Below are positions 34,512 through 47,835 of a stretch of DNA of 64,000 nucleotides, piece by piece. Each line of letters begins with the position of its first letter. Positions within the stretch are counted from its first letter, which is position 1. Below the pieces are notes generated by a model, which was given only the letters and a program-made list of their open reading frames with translations, was not told the origin of the DNA and made no database searches. The position numbers and the translations under genes were made by a program. Source of the stretch: Coriolopsis trogii (Eukaryota; Basidiomycota; Agaricomycetes; Polyporales; Polyporaceae); assembly GCA_020543525.1 (NCBI GenBank), contig JAHYIO010000036.1:1798001-1862000 (forward strand). The letters are read 5' to 3'.

Positions 34512-37500
34512 AACGGCCTGGCGCGTCGCCAGAAGGGTGGTGGTGGTCGCCGACGTGATGTATAGCGTTGAGAGCGTTGGGGTGGACGATGGACGCGGTG
34601 CTGGGTCGTGGTTGGGTCGTCGGGGACGTGTGACTGGAAGAGACGCGGATGGGCACACCGCGGCGAGAGCGCGTCGCGTCGAGGGGTAGGCCGGCGCCTT
34701 CCGGGCGCTTACGTAACCCCCCGCGCTTTTTTCCGCAGACGCCCATGCCATGTCGCGCCACGACGCGTTTCACGTCCGCCGCGCTCCCAGCTCCAGCCCG
34801 CCTCAGCCGTCCATCTGCCTCGACGCGCGCCACGCCTCTCTCCACGCGCCCTGCTCGCCGCTCTGGAATGCATCTCGGAGCGCGTTGGCCAGCTGCGCGC
34901 ACGGACCATCGCGATGCTTCCGTACATTGGTGTTTGGCTCCGCGTTCAGTGCCGGATCAGTCTTCGCGCCGCCGCTGACGCGCCCGATCCGGTGCCTCGT
35001 CCTCTTGACTGTCCTGATTAAGCCACAAGGCACATGTCGCTCGCCCTGTTTGGTAACCTCAATTGTGCCCTATTATCGATGGCCCATTGCGCTAACCGCC
35101 TCTACACTCTCCCAGCTCGCATCTCTCCACCACTTGCGATTCACAATAAGCACACCGTACCTTCTATCCATCGATTCCCCTGGTGCAGTAGAGCACGCGT
35201 CCGAGCAGCGTGCACACGGCCGTAAACCCACCCCGTCAGCAGGATCACTCGCACTGCGATCTCGTGTCCATGCCATACTCTAACCACTGACCCAAGCAAC
35301 TCTTTCCCTCTTCGTGATTCGGCGTTTTCGGCAGCATTGAATCTTCGCTTGTCCCACGTGAACGCGTACACCCCTGGAATAGCCTGACACATCCCTCGTG
35401 AGTCCAACTTCTCACTGAAAGGCTCACATGGCGTAATATATGGATCACTACGGAAAGGGGGTCAACTATCCATAAGGTCTTCCCTGCGATGCGTAGCATG
35501 CTAACGTACCTAGGAACACGTGCTGACACAGGCCTTTTGCTGGCACCGCGTTGAGCGCTTACAGTTGACTCTAAAACGCCTGCTAACCTTGTCAGTGGTC
35601 GCCCTAATGTACACCGCGTTCCCCTCGCAAGGTCACTCCGAGACCACCACTATACAACAAGTCCAGGTGGAACAGCCAACGGATAGCGGCTGCGCTGCTC
35701 AAGGTACTTCGGACCGGAGAATTTCCCGCACTTACAGAACTTCTCTCAGTCACCGGAGCTCGACCGGTATGTAGATGTTCTTCATCCCTGCAACAGAGTA
35801 ACCTTCGCGTAAGATGTTGTTCGAGAGCCTTCCTACAGCACTATTCCAGCTCATGTCGGTCCGCCATCAAGTGCCCGGTGTCTGCGTATATCCGTCCAAA
35901 TGTGGCCAGTGTGTCCTCTGGTGACTCGAGAGACAGAGGCTTGCCCTCTTTCGCAATGACTATCAACTCCGTTTCTCCGCCGCTTCGTGTACCCCCCATT
36001 TCCGACAGCTCACTACAGCTCCCGAAGCTCGAGTCAAGCCTTCGGGTTTCCCGGAAGGCATGCGCTCCCACCCGAAGCACGACACAGCCTGAGAAGCTCT
36101 AGGAACGCATCTCAGCGCGCTGGCTGGCGCTTTCCCTCGTACTGCTGCGCACGGCCTCTTTGGACTGCGGCTGTAACTCCATAGACGACCTCGCGGAAGC
36201 TCGTCTGGATACCGGGGTTGCGCGCTGCGATTCACAACTCCGAGATACAGAGAGATCTGGTTTGTCCTGTCCCCGCATCACAGTCCGGTGGGGACCCCCA
36301 GGTAGCGTCCAGCCTGCCCAAAGTCTAACAGAATTGTACTGCGACAGCGGTGCGAAAGCGGGTCCGACCCGCTCCGAATGTAGAGCCCACCGCTTGCCAT
36401 CATGTCCCCCACATACGCCCGTGAAGTTCTGTCTGCAACCACATACCCGTAGTGACGTCGAGCTCGATCAAGGGAACTAAACTCGTAAGTCACATTCGGG
36501 TACATGTCATCCCGGTCTGCAGCCGAATCGAGGGTCAACCATGTTGAGCTGCTCCTGGATTGCGAATCGAACACGTGCGACGAGGCCTGTCTCAGTCTAT
36601 AGACCAGTGACCCCATCGTCCTCCTCAACATGTTGCCCTAGCCATGATCCATGATGTGTGATATCCAGCAGTGTGCGCGCGCACTTGGACACCGCACCGA
36701 CTGCACTCCCGACATGATTCGGATCGAGCGAGTACATCTGCACGCGTAGCGTCCTTCAAATTTATTCACATTCCTGTTCAGGCTTCTGCTCATCGCTTCG
36801 TTTCTCCGCTCGGACTGTCGCAATTTGCATTCACACCCGGAAGCCGCCTGCTTCCGTCAAAACTGATGACTGGTCCCCACTGTGCGAGTCCGGTGTCCAG
36901 ATCTGGGTTGCGTCGATAGTTACAGTGGGAAGCTGTGCTGGGCCACTTCCATCCGCCGACGACCGAGGTTTCAAGTCGAAACTGAGCGCTACTAGCTACC
37001 GTTCTATTTCGGATATCCCCTGAGATCCCGCGGCGGCGTATCACAGCACTGAGCTAACAACGGGGCCATTTGGGGATAGTATACTCCACCTCGCAGCCTC
37101 GTCCGACAACCTCGGAAGCAACAAGACTACGTACAAAACGTGCAACAATACACGTAGGAACCTGTATGTGAAGGTTCAGAGAGGCACGAGCGCGCAGTGG
37201 AAAGTCACACGTTGACGTGGGATTCAGAAGCTATCATACAAACTGCGTAGACATGACTGATTGACCGCCCAAGCCAGCCAATGCCGGTCCAGTCGAAGGA
37301 AACTATGATACATCAGGACAAGACTTGAGCTTGAGGGGCGGTGCGCGTGAGGCATGCTCGCCGGAATGATACAGCGGTGACTCGGGAACGGGACAGAAAA
37401 CACCGGACAGGGAGGATGGAAAGAAGCAGCGGGAGAGAGTTGAGCATCTATGCTTAACGAATAAATAGTTCTAGACAAGGGAGAAAGATGATCAGGGAAC

Positions 37501-37839
37501 AGAAAGGCGCAAGGGTCTGACCAATGCACATCTAATTCCCAGACAACCTGGGAGAGAGAAAGTGAAGAACGTTTTCGCGTGAGCGGGGAGGCCGAAGAGC
37601 TGGGGTTGGGAGTTAGTCTAGCAAGAGAGTATACACTAGTTAGGTCGGATCATATCATAAATCTAGGTCTATACGGAGAAACGCTCGAACCTTCATGCAA
37701 CCACCACCACACACGCTTCACAGCAGCAGTTTCTTCACGAGCCAACTTGTCACGTCTTGCTCGGGCCACGCTCACTCGAGCCGTCTTCGCATCTCCGCAT
37801 ACTGTGCCGCTGCCAACGTGAACGCACCGCCCAGTCAGT
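34512..37839. other. 3.3 kb without a recognisable gene
   Basis: 34.5-35.0 kb is very GC-rich and must hold the Whi5-like promoter. Between 35.0 and 37.5 kb there are many short overlapping frames on both strands (for example 35841-36080 and 36278-36631, minus) with no family match, no long exon and no repeat termini. The last few hundred bases should be the 3' UTR of the Zn2Cys6 gene. Old transposon debris or a non-coding transcript is possible. Confidence 0.4.
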
Positions 37840-40252
37840 TCACATCCCGTCCTGAAGCGAGAGGAAGCCATCGTGGATCATACCCATCAGCGGAGAGGTG
37901 TCCCGGAACCTGTTCATCGCGCCAAGCACCCTGTCGGCCATCGCTCGCACAGCGTCCCGCTGCGAGGTCCTGCTCGCGCTCGAGCCAGCGGCCGCTGCTT
38001 CTCCAGACACGGTCGCCGCGGAGGTGCCGGGGTCCAATCGGATTTGAGTTTGGATTTGAAGATGAGCCGACGACGATGATGATGCAAGATAAGACAGGGG
38101 CTGCGATGAGGACGGACCCAGCGAGGTTTTGAGGCGGAGAATCTCACCAATCAGCACGCGGCACACAGCCGTCCAGAGAATCTGCAGATGTTTATCTCGT
38201 TCAGCGCGCAGTTTTCAAACCCGCCGAGAGATGCGCATGACGTACTGCAAGGATGGGGTCGACGTTGGCAAATGCCATATTGAATTGGTCGAGAAGGGCG
38301 ACTGCGGCTTGCGCGGCGGTGAAGTCCTTTCTGTCGTTCATGCGGTCGTATTCCTTGAAGCTGCTGCGCAGTTGGATGGTCGCTACACGAGCCAAAGTGT
38401 GTGTCACCAGGGAAGTTAGTGCCGTATCTGGATTGGCCGCCCGGTCAACAGGAGGCAAGGAACCGGTGAAGCGATCAATGGCATTGTCCAGAGCCATAAA
38501 ACTGGTATAGAACTCGTTGGGGTCGTTCATGGCTATGCATACAGCGGGTTTGTGTGATTATCCGTTAGATTTTATCGAACGGTCGACATGGGTAGCACTC
38601 ACTAGATGACCACTGAGAGGCGAGGTAGCTCGCCTTCTCGAATAGTGTAGCGGCCTTTGCACGAAGGCTGAGCTGTGAGTCCCGCCCGGGTACTGGCATG
38701 GACGGAACGCCTGCGACGAAGTTATACACCGTGAGAGCGGACCTGAAGTCGCGAGGCATCGCGCCCTGTCAATTTGGCCAGGTCAGCAACGACAGCGCCA
38801 GAACACGGCACGAGGGAGACATATAGGCGCAAGCCCTTACCGCTTCATATTGAGACATCTCCAGCGGCCACGGGGTATCGACATGAGTTCCGGACTGCGC
38901 GATTCCGTTGAAATGAGACGTAGAGCCCAGGGCCACGGCCCAGCTCTTGTCAAGCGCATATACAAACCAGAAGGCGCGGATACGTTCCCCTTCCTCTATG
39001 GCGTCGCGTGGAGGGGGGAGGAGACTTGCCTGCGGCCCTTGGGGCTGGCCGTGGCCGAAGCCCTGATCCGCAGAGCTCCGGATTTTATGTAGCCGGCAAC
39101 TCAAGGTTAACGCAACTGCGGCGCTACAGTGGTACCTGCCCTCAAGAAAGCGTGACATCGTGAAGAAGTAGTTGGCAACCAGGACTTCGGCTTGTATGAG
39201 ATTCATCACGGTATAGTGGGAATCTCGCAGCGCCGTGGACAGGGCGTTTGTGGCTCTGGCTAGGAACGTCTCTTCATACGAGCGAATAGCGTTCGAGGTC
39301 GAGAGATGAGCGCCCCAGAGGTAAACGGCATTGACCAAGGCTGGTGACAGTTGGGCTCGCCGATGATCCCCTGGAGGCACTTGCATGGCCTGCATGAAAC
39401 GTGGCACATGCAAAAAGAAGCTGTGCGAATTGCCATGCGGCAAAAAAGCGTTTACGCTATTATGGTTCAGTACAACGGCAGTGATATTGACAATCGATTA
39501 AAGAAATAAGCTCACAGATTTCGGACGAGATCGGCTGGCGGTTCGACGAGAGGGTCTTGAGACAATGGCGGTGTTGGCCCACCTTGCCTCCCGGACATCG
39601 CCAGCGGCATAGACTCTGACATGCCGAGCTGGCTGAGAATGGGTCTCGGCGCCGATCCGAGGACTGTGAACAAGTCAGCGGAGCTGCGATAGTCACCCCT
39701 ATTTGACTAAACGTATAGCTCACCAAATGGAGACAACAGCCCTTGTGGGCCGGCGGCATGGGTGGGGTTCAGCCTGACAGAGGGCACAACGAGTTCCGGA
39801 TGCTCAAGCTCGCGAATACGGGACTCCAAGCGGGAAATCTGCTCCTCAAGCACCTGGGTGGGGCTGGGTCCAGGTCCATCAGTGTATTCGCAATCGTCTT
39901 CCCTGTTCGTCCGAACGCACTGTCCGCAGACAGGGCGACCGCCGTCACATCTCTGGAGCAATGGCGTCAGTAGAAATATGTTGTATACGGGACGACTCTC
40001 TCACCATCTTGCGTCGGCGACAGTTGAGGCATGCCGCCCCACGAGGGGCTCTCCTTGAGGAGCCACCACCTGAGGAACCACCTCCGGGATTGGCTGAGGT
40101 TTCGATAGCCTGAGACATAGAAAGTGGTCAAGGTATGGATAGCAAGGCGAAATGGAAGTTGGTACGCTTGGGAAGTCCTCCTCTTTGACGGAGGGAGAGT
40201 CTGAGAGTGGTCTCCTCTTTATAGTTGCCGGAGGGTGAGTGAAGGAGTTCAT
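37840..40252 (-). CDS. Zn2Cys6 transcription factor with fungal-specific (MHR) domain
   Basis: Starts MNSFTHPPATIKRRPLSDSP at 40252. The DNA-binding cluster is split by an intron after CRRRKM and reads ACLNCRRRKM then RCDGGRPVCGQCVRTNREDD and CEYT, which is C-x2-C-x6-C-x6-C-x2-C-x8-C. A short coiled coil (QVLEEQISRLESRIRELE) follows for dimerisation. The middle homology region includes NAFLPHGNSHSFFLHVPRFM, LVNAVYLWGAHLS, EERIRAF-like GERIRAFWFVYALDKSWAVA and FNGIAQSGTHVDTPWPLEM, typical of the Fungal_trans domain. About 660 residues in total, ending DTSPLMGMIHDGFLSLQDGM. Its targets are unknown. No catabolic or biosynthetic cluster sits directly next to it. Confidence 0.9.
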
Positions 40253-42101
40253 AGCCTCGATGTCCAGAACTGAGTCACTGAGATGAGCGAGACGCGTGGA
40301 CGTCTGTATCGTTTGTCGTTTCGGGAATATAGTAGTAATAATATACGCTCTGGACGTCACGGAATCGTGAGCACAATGTGTGACCGACCGCCAAGTTCCG
40401 ATCTCGGAGGGACGGCTAGTATTGATGACGATGACTTGTATGTCGACTTCACGCTATAGGTTGGGAGACTGTGTGACAAGTATCATCGGGCAGGCACGTA
40501 AGGAACGCCGGTGAACTTGCGGAAAATGAGGGCGTCAATACACATTTGGGAGAGCGTCGGGATGGCGGGCGCTGGCTTTTGCATGCTAGGGAGGGGAAGC
40601 TGCGATCGGAACGCGGTGGACGGCGGAAAGACGGATGAAGCGAGGACCCGTACCGCTGATGTTAGCGAATGCAATATTCAATCCACTCGCGGACGGTGGC
40701 GGGAGGATGGCGGTGTCTGAATCGGTCGACATGGCCGGTTTGACTCGGCGATCAACGGATCGGATTGACTCGCTGTGACTGCCCCACTGCTCGCCTTCCG
40801 GCGAACCGAACCGGTGAGTCGATTCGGTTCGCATGAGTGATAGCCTTGACGTCTGGCCTCTGCAGTTCTGAGATCGTTGGGAGAGCGGCGCAGGGTTGCG
40901 ATGCCCTCTGTGATGGACGACTCGTCGAAAGGGGGCCTTTGCACAGGGAGCATCCCACCCTACCCTGCTTTCTCCGGGCCTTCCGCCTTCTCGGACTCTT
41001 CCCTGCCTTCCTATCGGCGAGCGTCTTTGCGTGTGTTCACGGATGACGTCACCATGTACCTCTGCAAAGTTCAGTTTCATCTAGAACCGCTTGCAAGGGC
41101 CATTTGCAGACGTCGGACCAGCTCGGCCTACACATCTGCATGGACGGACGCTCTCATTGTGGCCTTGGTCTTGACAGCGCGAACAAACTTTCCAACTTGC
41201 GAGGGATGAGCTCATCAATTCCGCCACCCATGACTGCGATGACCGCCGTGACCAAATTTCTCGACAGCCTCGGCGGCAGGATCAGTCAGACTCGGGGGGC
41301 ATGTGCTCCTGGATAACCGCCAATCCATCTTGAGAAGAAAAGTCAGCAACCCATTCAGGCGGAGTAGGGCAGCGCACAAGCCTTGAATACTCCAACATGC
41401 CGGTACAACATCGAAATCGATGCCATACCATCACCGGGGTTGTGTTCGCGAGTGTCTCCGGTGACAATTCAATCGAACTCTATGGGTTGTAACCTCGGGC
41501 CTCGGTAACGGGAGCTTTCATCGCGCTCCGAAGCTGCGCAAACGCGAGATGCTCTCTGACGATGAATCATAGACGTGAGCTCAACCACGGCCACAATATG
41601 AAACAACTGAAACCTGCACAAGCATACCATACGAGGTCGGTGATTTCGATCATGCCGAGCGCGTCGCCCCATTGCAAGCGGGATTTGCAAAACTGCGAGT
41701 AGGTAAGGGATGCTCGATTTGGCAAGCCTTGTATTTGGTGCGTCCAAAGTTCATCTAGGATGTTTGCACTGGCTGTTCCGTGACACCTTCACAACGCTCA
41801 GAATCACGGCTGCGACGGCAGTTAGCACGCATGTAAAACATTACACGACACGATGGTGCCAGTGGAGGAAGAGAGACGAATTGAACGGGCGCTACTAAGT
41901 ACTAGATCCAAACCGGACCCCTCGTTGTGGTCGCTCACGTGGCGACGTTGAATCCGCTGACGTAAGTGAAGCCAATACCTTCCAAACCTAACAAACGTAA
42001 ACAGCCTCCGCCACCGCGACTGGCTGTAGCGTACGTCGAGTCGTAGTGATCTCACTGGAACTGCCAGCTGCTTATACACTAACCATCTTGTCGCTGCTAC
42101 A
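40253..42101. other. divergent 1.85 kb spacer, possible small unresolved gene
   Basis: Lies between the regulator (minus) and CWC2 (plus). On the minus strand, frames at 40483-40740 contain MSTDSDTAILPPPSASGLNI and, in another frame, SQMCIDALIFRKFTGVPYVP, which look protein-like, but no splice joins them in phase. A hydrophobic minus-strand stretch near 41820 (VLTAVAAVILSVVKV) could be one exon of a membrane protein. Neither can be called with confidence. Confidence 0.25.
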
Positions 42102-43413
42102 ATGAGCTCTACCGAGGCTGAGACTCAAGTTGTTACTGCGCCGAAGAAAGTGAAGAAACTCAAGCCCGCGCGTAAACAAGTAAAACCCGGCGACGTTGAG
42201 AAGAAGGAGGCTCCACAAACCGGGAAGGAGTATAGTGCGTACGCAAAGAAACATTATCAGTGCTTTCGAGGAACCCAACATTTACTTCCCAGATATTTGG
42301 TATAACAAATGGGCGGGAGGCGATCGTGAAGACAGCTATTCCAAGTACGTCCTACCGCAACCCCCCACACACACCACCGGTATCTGACCCGTTCGTCCCT
42401 CTTCGCTGCTTCTCCCTCGCGCAGCAAAACAAAGTCACAAACGCGCTGCAACATCAAACGCGACGCTGGCCTCACACGAGCGAACACCACAGGAGTGAAA
42501 TACTGCTGTCTCTTCTTCGCACGCGGCTGCTGCCCTTATGGCTGGGAATGCGAATATCTGCACATGCTACCGGACGCCTCAACCGCACTCCCGGACACTT
42601 CCAAGGACTGCTTCGCACGCGACAAGTTCGCAGACTACCGGGACGACATGGGCGGCGTAGGCAGCTTCCAGCGGCAGAACCGCACGCTCTACATAGGTCG
42701 GATCAAGGAGACGGGCACGGGTCCCGAGACGGAGGAGGTCGTGAGGCGGCATTTCAAGGAGTGGGGCGAGATCGAGAAGAGTAAGCATCCATTCATTTTC
42801 CGGACACACCCTCACGCATCCGTGCTGACTTGCGCGCCCACCAGTCCGTGTCTTGCAATACCGCAGCGTCGCCTTCGTGACGTACGTGAACGAGCTGAAC
42901 GCTCAGTTCGCAAAGGAGGCGATGGCGTGTCAGTCGTTGGACAATGACGAAATCCTCAACGTGCGCTGGGCGACCGAGGATCCCAACCCAACTTCCAAGG
43001 TTGCCGAGAAGCGGCGACTAGAGGAAATGGGGCGAGAGGCTATTCAAGCGCGGATGGACCCACGCATTGTAGACGCGATGCGCGCAATGCGAGCGCTCGA
43101 GGATGGTGCTGAGGCCGATACGGATGCTGACATGCCGGACGACGATGGGCGGAGTACGAAGCGACAAAGATTGATGGAAGACAGTCAAGAGGAGGAGGAG
43201 GACAACGAGGAGGTGCCACCGCCACCAGAGCCACAGCATGAGCAGAAGACGGGTATCCTCAGCGCGGACGCCATCGAAGGCTTGAAATACTTCGCCGAGA
43301 TTCGCCGTAAAAATGGTCTCGCGTCTACAGCTCCCCCTCCGAAGGCGGTCGTTGCACCCACACCAACCGCGGGCCTAGGGCTAGGCGACTACGCGAGCGA
43401 CGACGACGACTGA
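42102..43413 (+). CDS. CWC2: pre-mRNA-splicing factor CWC2 (RBM22-like)
   Basis: Part of the Prp19-associated NTC-related complex; it contacts U6 snRNA near the spliceosome active site in the nucleus. The spliced protein starts MSSTEAETQVVTAPKKVKKL. Next come YNIWYNKWAGGDREDSYSN and the Torus/zinc-finger region TRCNIKRDAGLTRANTTGVK then YCCLFFARGCCPYGWECEYL and H. The RRM follows (RTLYIGRIKETG ... RSVAFVTYVNELNAQFAKEA ... LNVRWATEDPNP), the usual CWC2 order. The C-terminus is acidic and ends DYASDDDD. About 370 residues. Introns were placed at GTGCGT/CCCAG, GTACGT/GCGCAG and an intron inside the RRM near 42781. The gene ends 102 bp from the convergent TMA46 gene. Confidence 0.95.
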
Positions 43414-43515
43414 TGGTGGTGACACTCACGATATGTATTCACTTAGCAATGGACACAGGATAGTACATGATGTTTATGTGTAAATACAAAAAGTCATGCA
43501 GGATTGACGAGCGGT

Positions 43516-44967
43516 TCACTCCCGTGTGCCGCCATCGGCGTCGTCTGCACCAACGTCTGAGGAGCCCCCAAGTTGTAGGTTGCGGATGCGCTCTTCCTCG
43601 GCTGCGAGGTCAGCGGCCTCCTGCTCTTTCCTGTACTTCGCTAAATCCCACTCGTCCTCCTCTGCCTCTTCCTCGTCATCGAACCATTCGGGGTTGTATG
43701 TGAACTGTCATTGGTATATGCTCAGCAGACTGTTGTAGTTCGCATAAAGGGAGTAACACACCAGGTCTCTGCCGCTCATACCGCTGTTCTTGCCCGCGGC
43801 GTGTCGATCGTCCTTTGCCTTCTTCGCCGCCTCTTCCTCCGCCATCTTCTTGTTCATCCGTGTCGCCTTCCATTTCGCAAACGACTCGGGCGTGACCGGG
43901 GTCAAATTACTGCCAAGCTTGTGACGCTGTGGAAAATGCATTCAGCTTCGTCGGGACATTACACTCCGGCAATGACAACGCACCTCCACCTCGAGGAACT
44001 CTTCGAGACTGATAGCGTTGGCCTTCTCCGCGTCTTCCTGGGCCTTCTTCTGCGACTTGAGAACGAAGCCAGGAGGCAAAGCGTGCCGGTAATGGCAGTT
44101 CTCTCCGTTTGGACATTCCCAGAACCAACCGTACCTACGCAGGGATGGTAAGGCAAGAAATGTGACGAGCGCCGAATCGACTCACTTCTCCGTCTCAATC
44201 GCCTGGATGAAGTACTTGCAGACAATCTGCAAAGGGTGGCCGATGAGCTGAGTGCCCTGGACAGAAGCCGCAAAACTCACATCAGTGGTTGTGCGTGGAT
44301 TCCCACTCTTAGACAGCACAACGTTGCGTAGCTTCTCCTCATCCCAGTTCTCCATCGTATCTTCGTACACGTTCAGCCCAGCTGACTCAACCACACAAGA
44401 GGAAGGACAAGATACTCACCCTTCAATTTGTCCTCCCGACTATCCTCGTACAGGTTTTTCTTCTCAACCTTCCGCCCGATGTTCATGTCGTGGCTGAACT
44501 TGCACTTGGCCCCCTTCTCACACGTCCCAGCCTTGTAGAACGCACAGAGGACTGTCTTTGGGTCCACCCCGAACGGCACCTTCTGCGTCTGCACGGGCTT
44601 GAAGAGCGCCGCCTCCTCCTTCTTGCGTTTCTCCTCCTCCATCTTGGCCTTTTCGCGCATCGCTTTCTCCTTCTCCTTCTCCAACGCCGCGCGCGACTTG
44701 CCTGCGGTAGCCTGCTGTTTTTCAATGACAGCAACCTGCTTCTGCACCTTGGCCGAGCGGTTTTTCTACATCGACCGGGCGTAATGGGTTAGGAGGGACG
44801 AGTGGCTACAAGAGTTGTGCAGTACTAACGTTCTTCATGCCAAATGTCTAGAAACAGCTCGTCAAGGCCCTCCGTCAGGCTTACCCTAGGATGGCTGGAA
44901 GATGCTCAAATACCTTGTCATCTTTCACTTTCGAGCTCGAGCTCGCCTGCTGCTTCTTGGGAGGCAT
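43516..44967 (-). CDS. TMA46: TMA46/ZC3H15-type CCCH zinc-finger protein (DRG1 partner)
   Basis: Ribosome-associated partner of the GTPase Rbg1/DRG1. Starts [19 protein letters not shown] long basic coiled-coil follows ([20 protein letters not shown]), then the first CCCH finger [19 protein letters not shown] (C-x8-C-x5-C-x3-H). A second finger ends [12 protein letters not shown]. The DFRP segment after it reads [20 protein letters not shown], then [20 protein letters not shown] and [17 protein letters not shown], which is diagnostic for the ZC3H15/TMA46 family. An acidic region ([14 protein letters not shown]) precedes the end GGTRE. About 380 residues. It is convergent with CWC2. Confidence 0.95.
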
Positions 44968-46102
44968 AATGACACTTCAATGGAGTCCAGTACAGGGATG
45001 GGGTATAGTGTGGAGGAAATCAGTAGAGAGGGACGATGACTGGCGTGAATGCTGAAGTGGTCGCAAGCAGTAATACCCGACCGTGGGCGGCTGCAGCATG
45101 GCTGATCTAACATTAGCGCCCATTGACCTCATCGCATCGTATCAGGAAGGTGTCTATGTTGTATCAACCGCAAACCACCATCTCACAGTACAGCACATCC
45201 CGCCTCAGGTTGTGCGGTCATTGATAGCCCCTCTTGCGCCTTGTAGATTTGATGTTAACACGTCACATGCTGCCTTCATCAGTTTGAAATTCCAATGGTA
45301 TACAACAGATGTGCGGGGTCACGAACGGAACTCGGATCGGAACTTACGGTCATCCCAACGTATCCCGTCAATGCTCGCTAGTATTGCTAGATGGCATGAG
45401 TGACAAAATTTATCACAAAGTGCTATCCGTGTTCTCTCAGAAGAGATTGCGAGAACCACAGCGGTGATCAGTAGTACTGGACCGCTTCTCGCATCTCTCA
45501 GAGTTAACAGCGTTGCAGCCAGTCTCTGTTAAATCATATTATCGGGATCTGGTAGAAGTACGCCGATGATTTTAATGGACTCTGGCTTGACAAATCCGGC
45601 CATAAGCGGGTAACCGCCACCTGTAGCTTAAAACTCATGTACGGTGTACCATCCCACCACATGCCCGCCACATACCGCATCTTTGTGAATCAAGATAACC
45701 TCGCCGATCCAATCAAGCGCACAGAGCTAGACAACCGCACTTGTATCGCACAGGTGGTAGTCCCGCCTTCCAAACCACATCGAAGAGCTCCGGTCTCCAC
45801 GGGGGTCCTAGCAGTACAAACGATCTCGACACACGACTTAACCGCATGTTGGTCCATTTTTTGTTATTCCCTGATAGAATCTATGAGCATCTGCAGTACA
45901 ATTTGTCATCCTCCCAGCGCATGAGCAGCATTAGACGTGTATGTGGCGTCCCATATATATCGCCAGTTCCTCCACGACATTCCATCATTTACGTATTCAG
46001 GAAACTCGGACTGCAGATGAGAAGCTTGGAGCTCAATCTCCCACGGTGCCACGGTGTCCATCGGGGTCGATAGGGTTGCTCAGGCGGGCGGTAGCGTGGG
46101 GC
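44968..46102. other. 1.1 kb spacer without a recognisable gene
   Basis: Between two minus-strand genes. Frames at 45083-45403 and 45637-46073 (plus) show no motif or consistent splicing. Confidence 0.4.
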
Positions 46103-46919
46103 TCAGTACGTGTAGACGTGATGTCGGGCCTGTCGTCCACAACGACCGCCTATGCAGGTTCCGCAGCCGGCGTTGAGCGCGACGAGTAAAAGGACAACAG
46201 TGGCCACAAGCGACATCCAAATCTGCGAATTCCCAATATGCTGTTTTGTCAGGATTAAACAGACGACGAATGACATTACGTACCGAAGGGCCATAAGAAG
46301 CCGTCGCTCCTTCGGCTTTGAATCGGCGCATCGCCACCGTGAAAAGCCATACAGACAGACCAAAGGCCGCGGCAGAGGCGAGGAAGGCCAGTGTCGAGAG
46401 CAGACCGAAGAGTATGTAACACCATCTCGGAGCTTCGCGGCGACGGCGGGCGAAAAAATGGGGGATAAGGGATAGCACCGATAGTAGTGTCAGCCCGGCA
46501 GCTGAACAGACAAGAGTCTCAATGTTTGATGATGGGCACGCATGAGAAGCGCATACCGATTGGGTAGAGGATGAGAGTCATAGGGAGCGGGTTGAGCAAT
46601 TCAGGTGAATAGTCGTATCCAATCCTGAGGCACACGTCAGATGCCATCTTGATATTCTATGGATGGAAGGATCGTACGTACTGCTTCTTTGCACAGAAGT
46701 CGCCAGCATCGTTGCAATATCCTAGTACTCCGAACTTCACGCCTCCCGCTGCCGATGTGTGTAGGAAGTAGAACACGCGTATGAACGGAGTCGAAAGTGT
46801 CACGAGAACACTGACAACCTCGTGGTTTCAGAAAAACCTTTGACTTAACTGCGTAGTACTCACAGAAGTGCCAGGGCGACGAGCTTCGCAAGAAGCATGA
46901 GGAATGCAGGGTTACACAT
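46103..46919 (-). CDS. SUR7/PalI (Rim9)-family four-helix membrane protein
   Basis: The spliced protein is about 210-220 residues: MCNPAFLMLLAKLVALALLV then TLSTPFIRVFYF, then VKFGVLGYCNDAGDFCAKKQ, LLNPLPMTLILYPIAAGLTL, APRWCYILFGLLSTLAFLAS and AAAFGLSVWLFTVAMRRFKA. It closes with NSQIWMSLVATVVLLLVALN and a Cys-rich tail. A first helix, an extracellular loop with GxxGYC and paired cysteines, then three helices, is the SUR7/PalI signature. Family members act in plasma-membrane (eisosome) organisation or in the Rim/Pal pH-sensing complex. Which branch this belongs to is not clear. Five exons with short introns; the last intron (GTACGT...ACAG) leaves a 3' exon of about 140 nt. Confidence 0.75.
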
Positions 46920-47835
46920 GACAAACTATTGTGGTGCATAACCTCTAGGAAGCTCGTCCAGGATCGTGTCAATGTCGTAGGCGAGTCGTCACTTGTTGGG
47001 TATATACTGGAGAGGATGTCACTCGGATCGGCTATAGGCAAACTCTACCGAATGAGATCTCGAAGGAAGGAGTTATGCTTGATTTGAGAAGCGACACAAA
47101 GATCGCACAGAGTACTATGTCGTGAATAGTCGTCAGCTGAGCCAGGTCGAGCCACGGGAGTCGTAAATCGTCGCGGGCAGAACTTGACGAGGAGTGCTCG
47201 AGACTGCGGAGTGAGGGTTCGAGTTCTGCTATAGGCGCCCACTCTAGCTTCGGCTATAAGTATCTCCGGGCCGGAGCGTTAACAAACGTGTCCACATTTG
47301 GCCCTCTTGCGACTCGTCATCACAACAATTCCTAGGTTCCACCAGGGAGACACATATACGAGGTTAGTGTCCCCTTGCTGTTCTACTATATTTACGAGCA
47401 ACCGCCCGGTGCATACGACGACACTGCATGAGCACAAGTTGGTCTGGACTCGGAGACCTTCAGCCTCCGTTGAGTCCCCCATCCTGACCAGACTCGACTC
47501 AGATGTCGATTCCATAGGCTCTGGGACTTCGAATTCGCTCATTGGTGAGTAGTCGTTGACGATTCAGTCGTAGGTTGTCATCCCTGTCGGAGGTTCAGGG
47601 GCTTTGATCAACCTCGTCAATCCAGCATCTGTTGTCCATACTAGCGGACACCCATAACACGCCCTCCGAGTCATGTGAATACCACCCGCTTACCACTGGC
47701 ACCGGCTACCTCGAGCACTGTCTTCATACAGAACCAGAACTATCTCTAATGTAATTCATTACCAGCTGATTGTTTGTATCGCACATATAGACTGCAACCA
47801 ACACACTTCTTAGCCACCCCTCACCCACTCCGCAG
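46920..47835. other. 0.9 kb spacer
   Basis: An ATG-started 87-codon frame on the minus strand (47542-47279, MSEFEVPEPMESTSESSLVR) has reasonable codon use but no recognisable family and no supporting signals. An 8 bp inverted repeat (gcagaact at 47178, agttctgc at 47222) is also present. The rest is the promoter of the enoyl-CoA hydratase-like gene. Confidence 0.3.
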
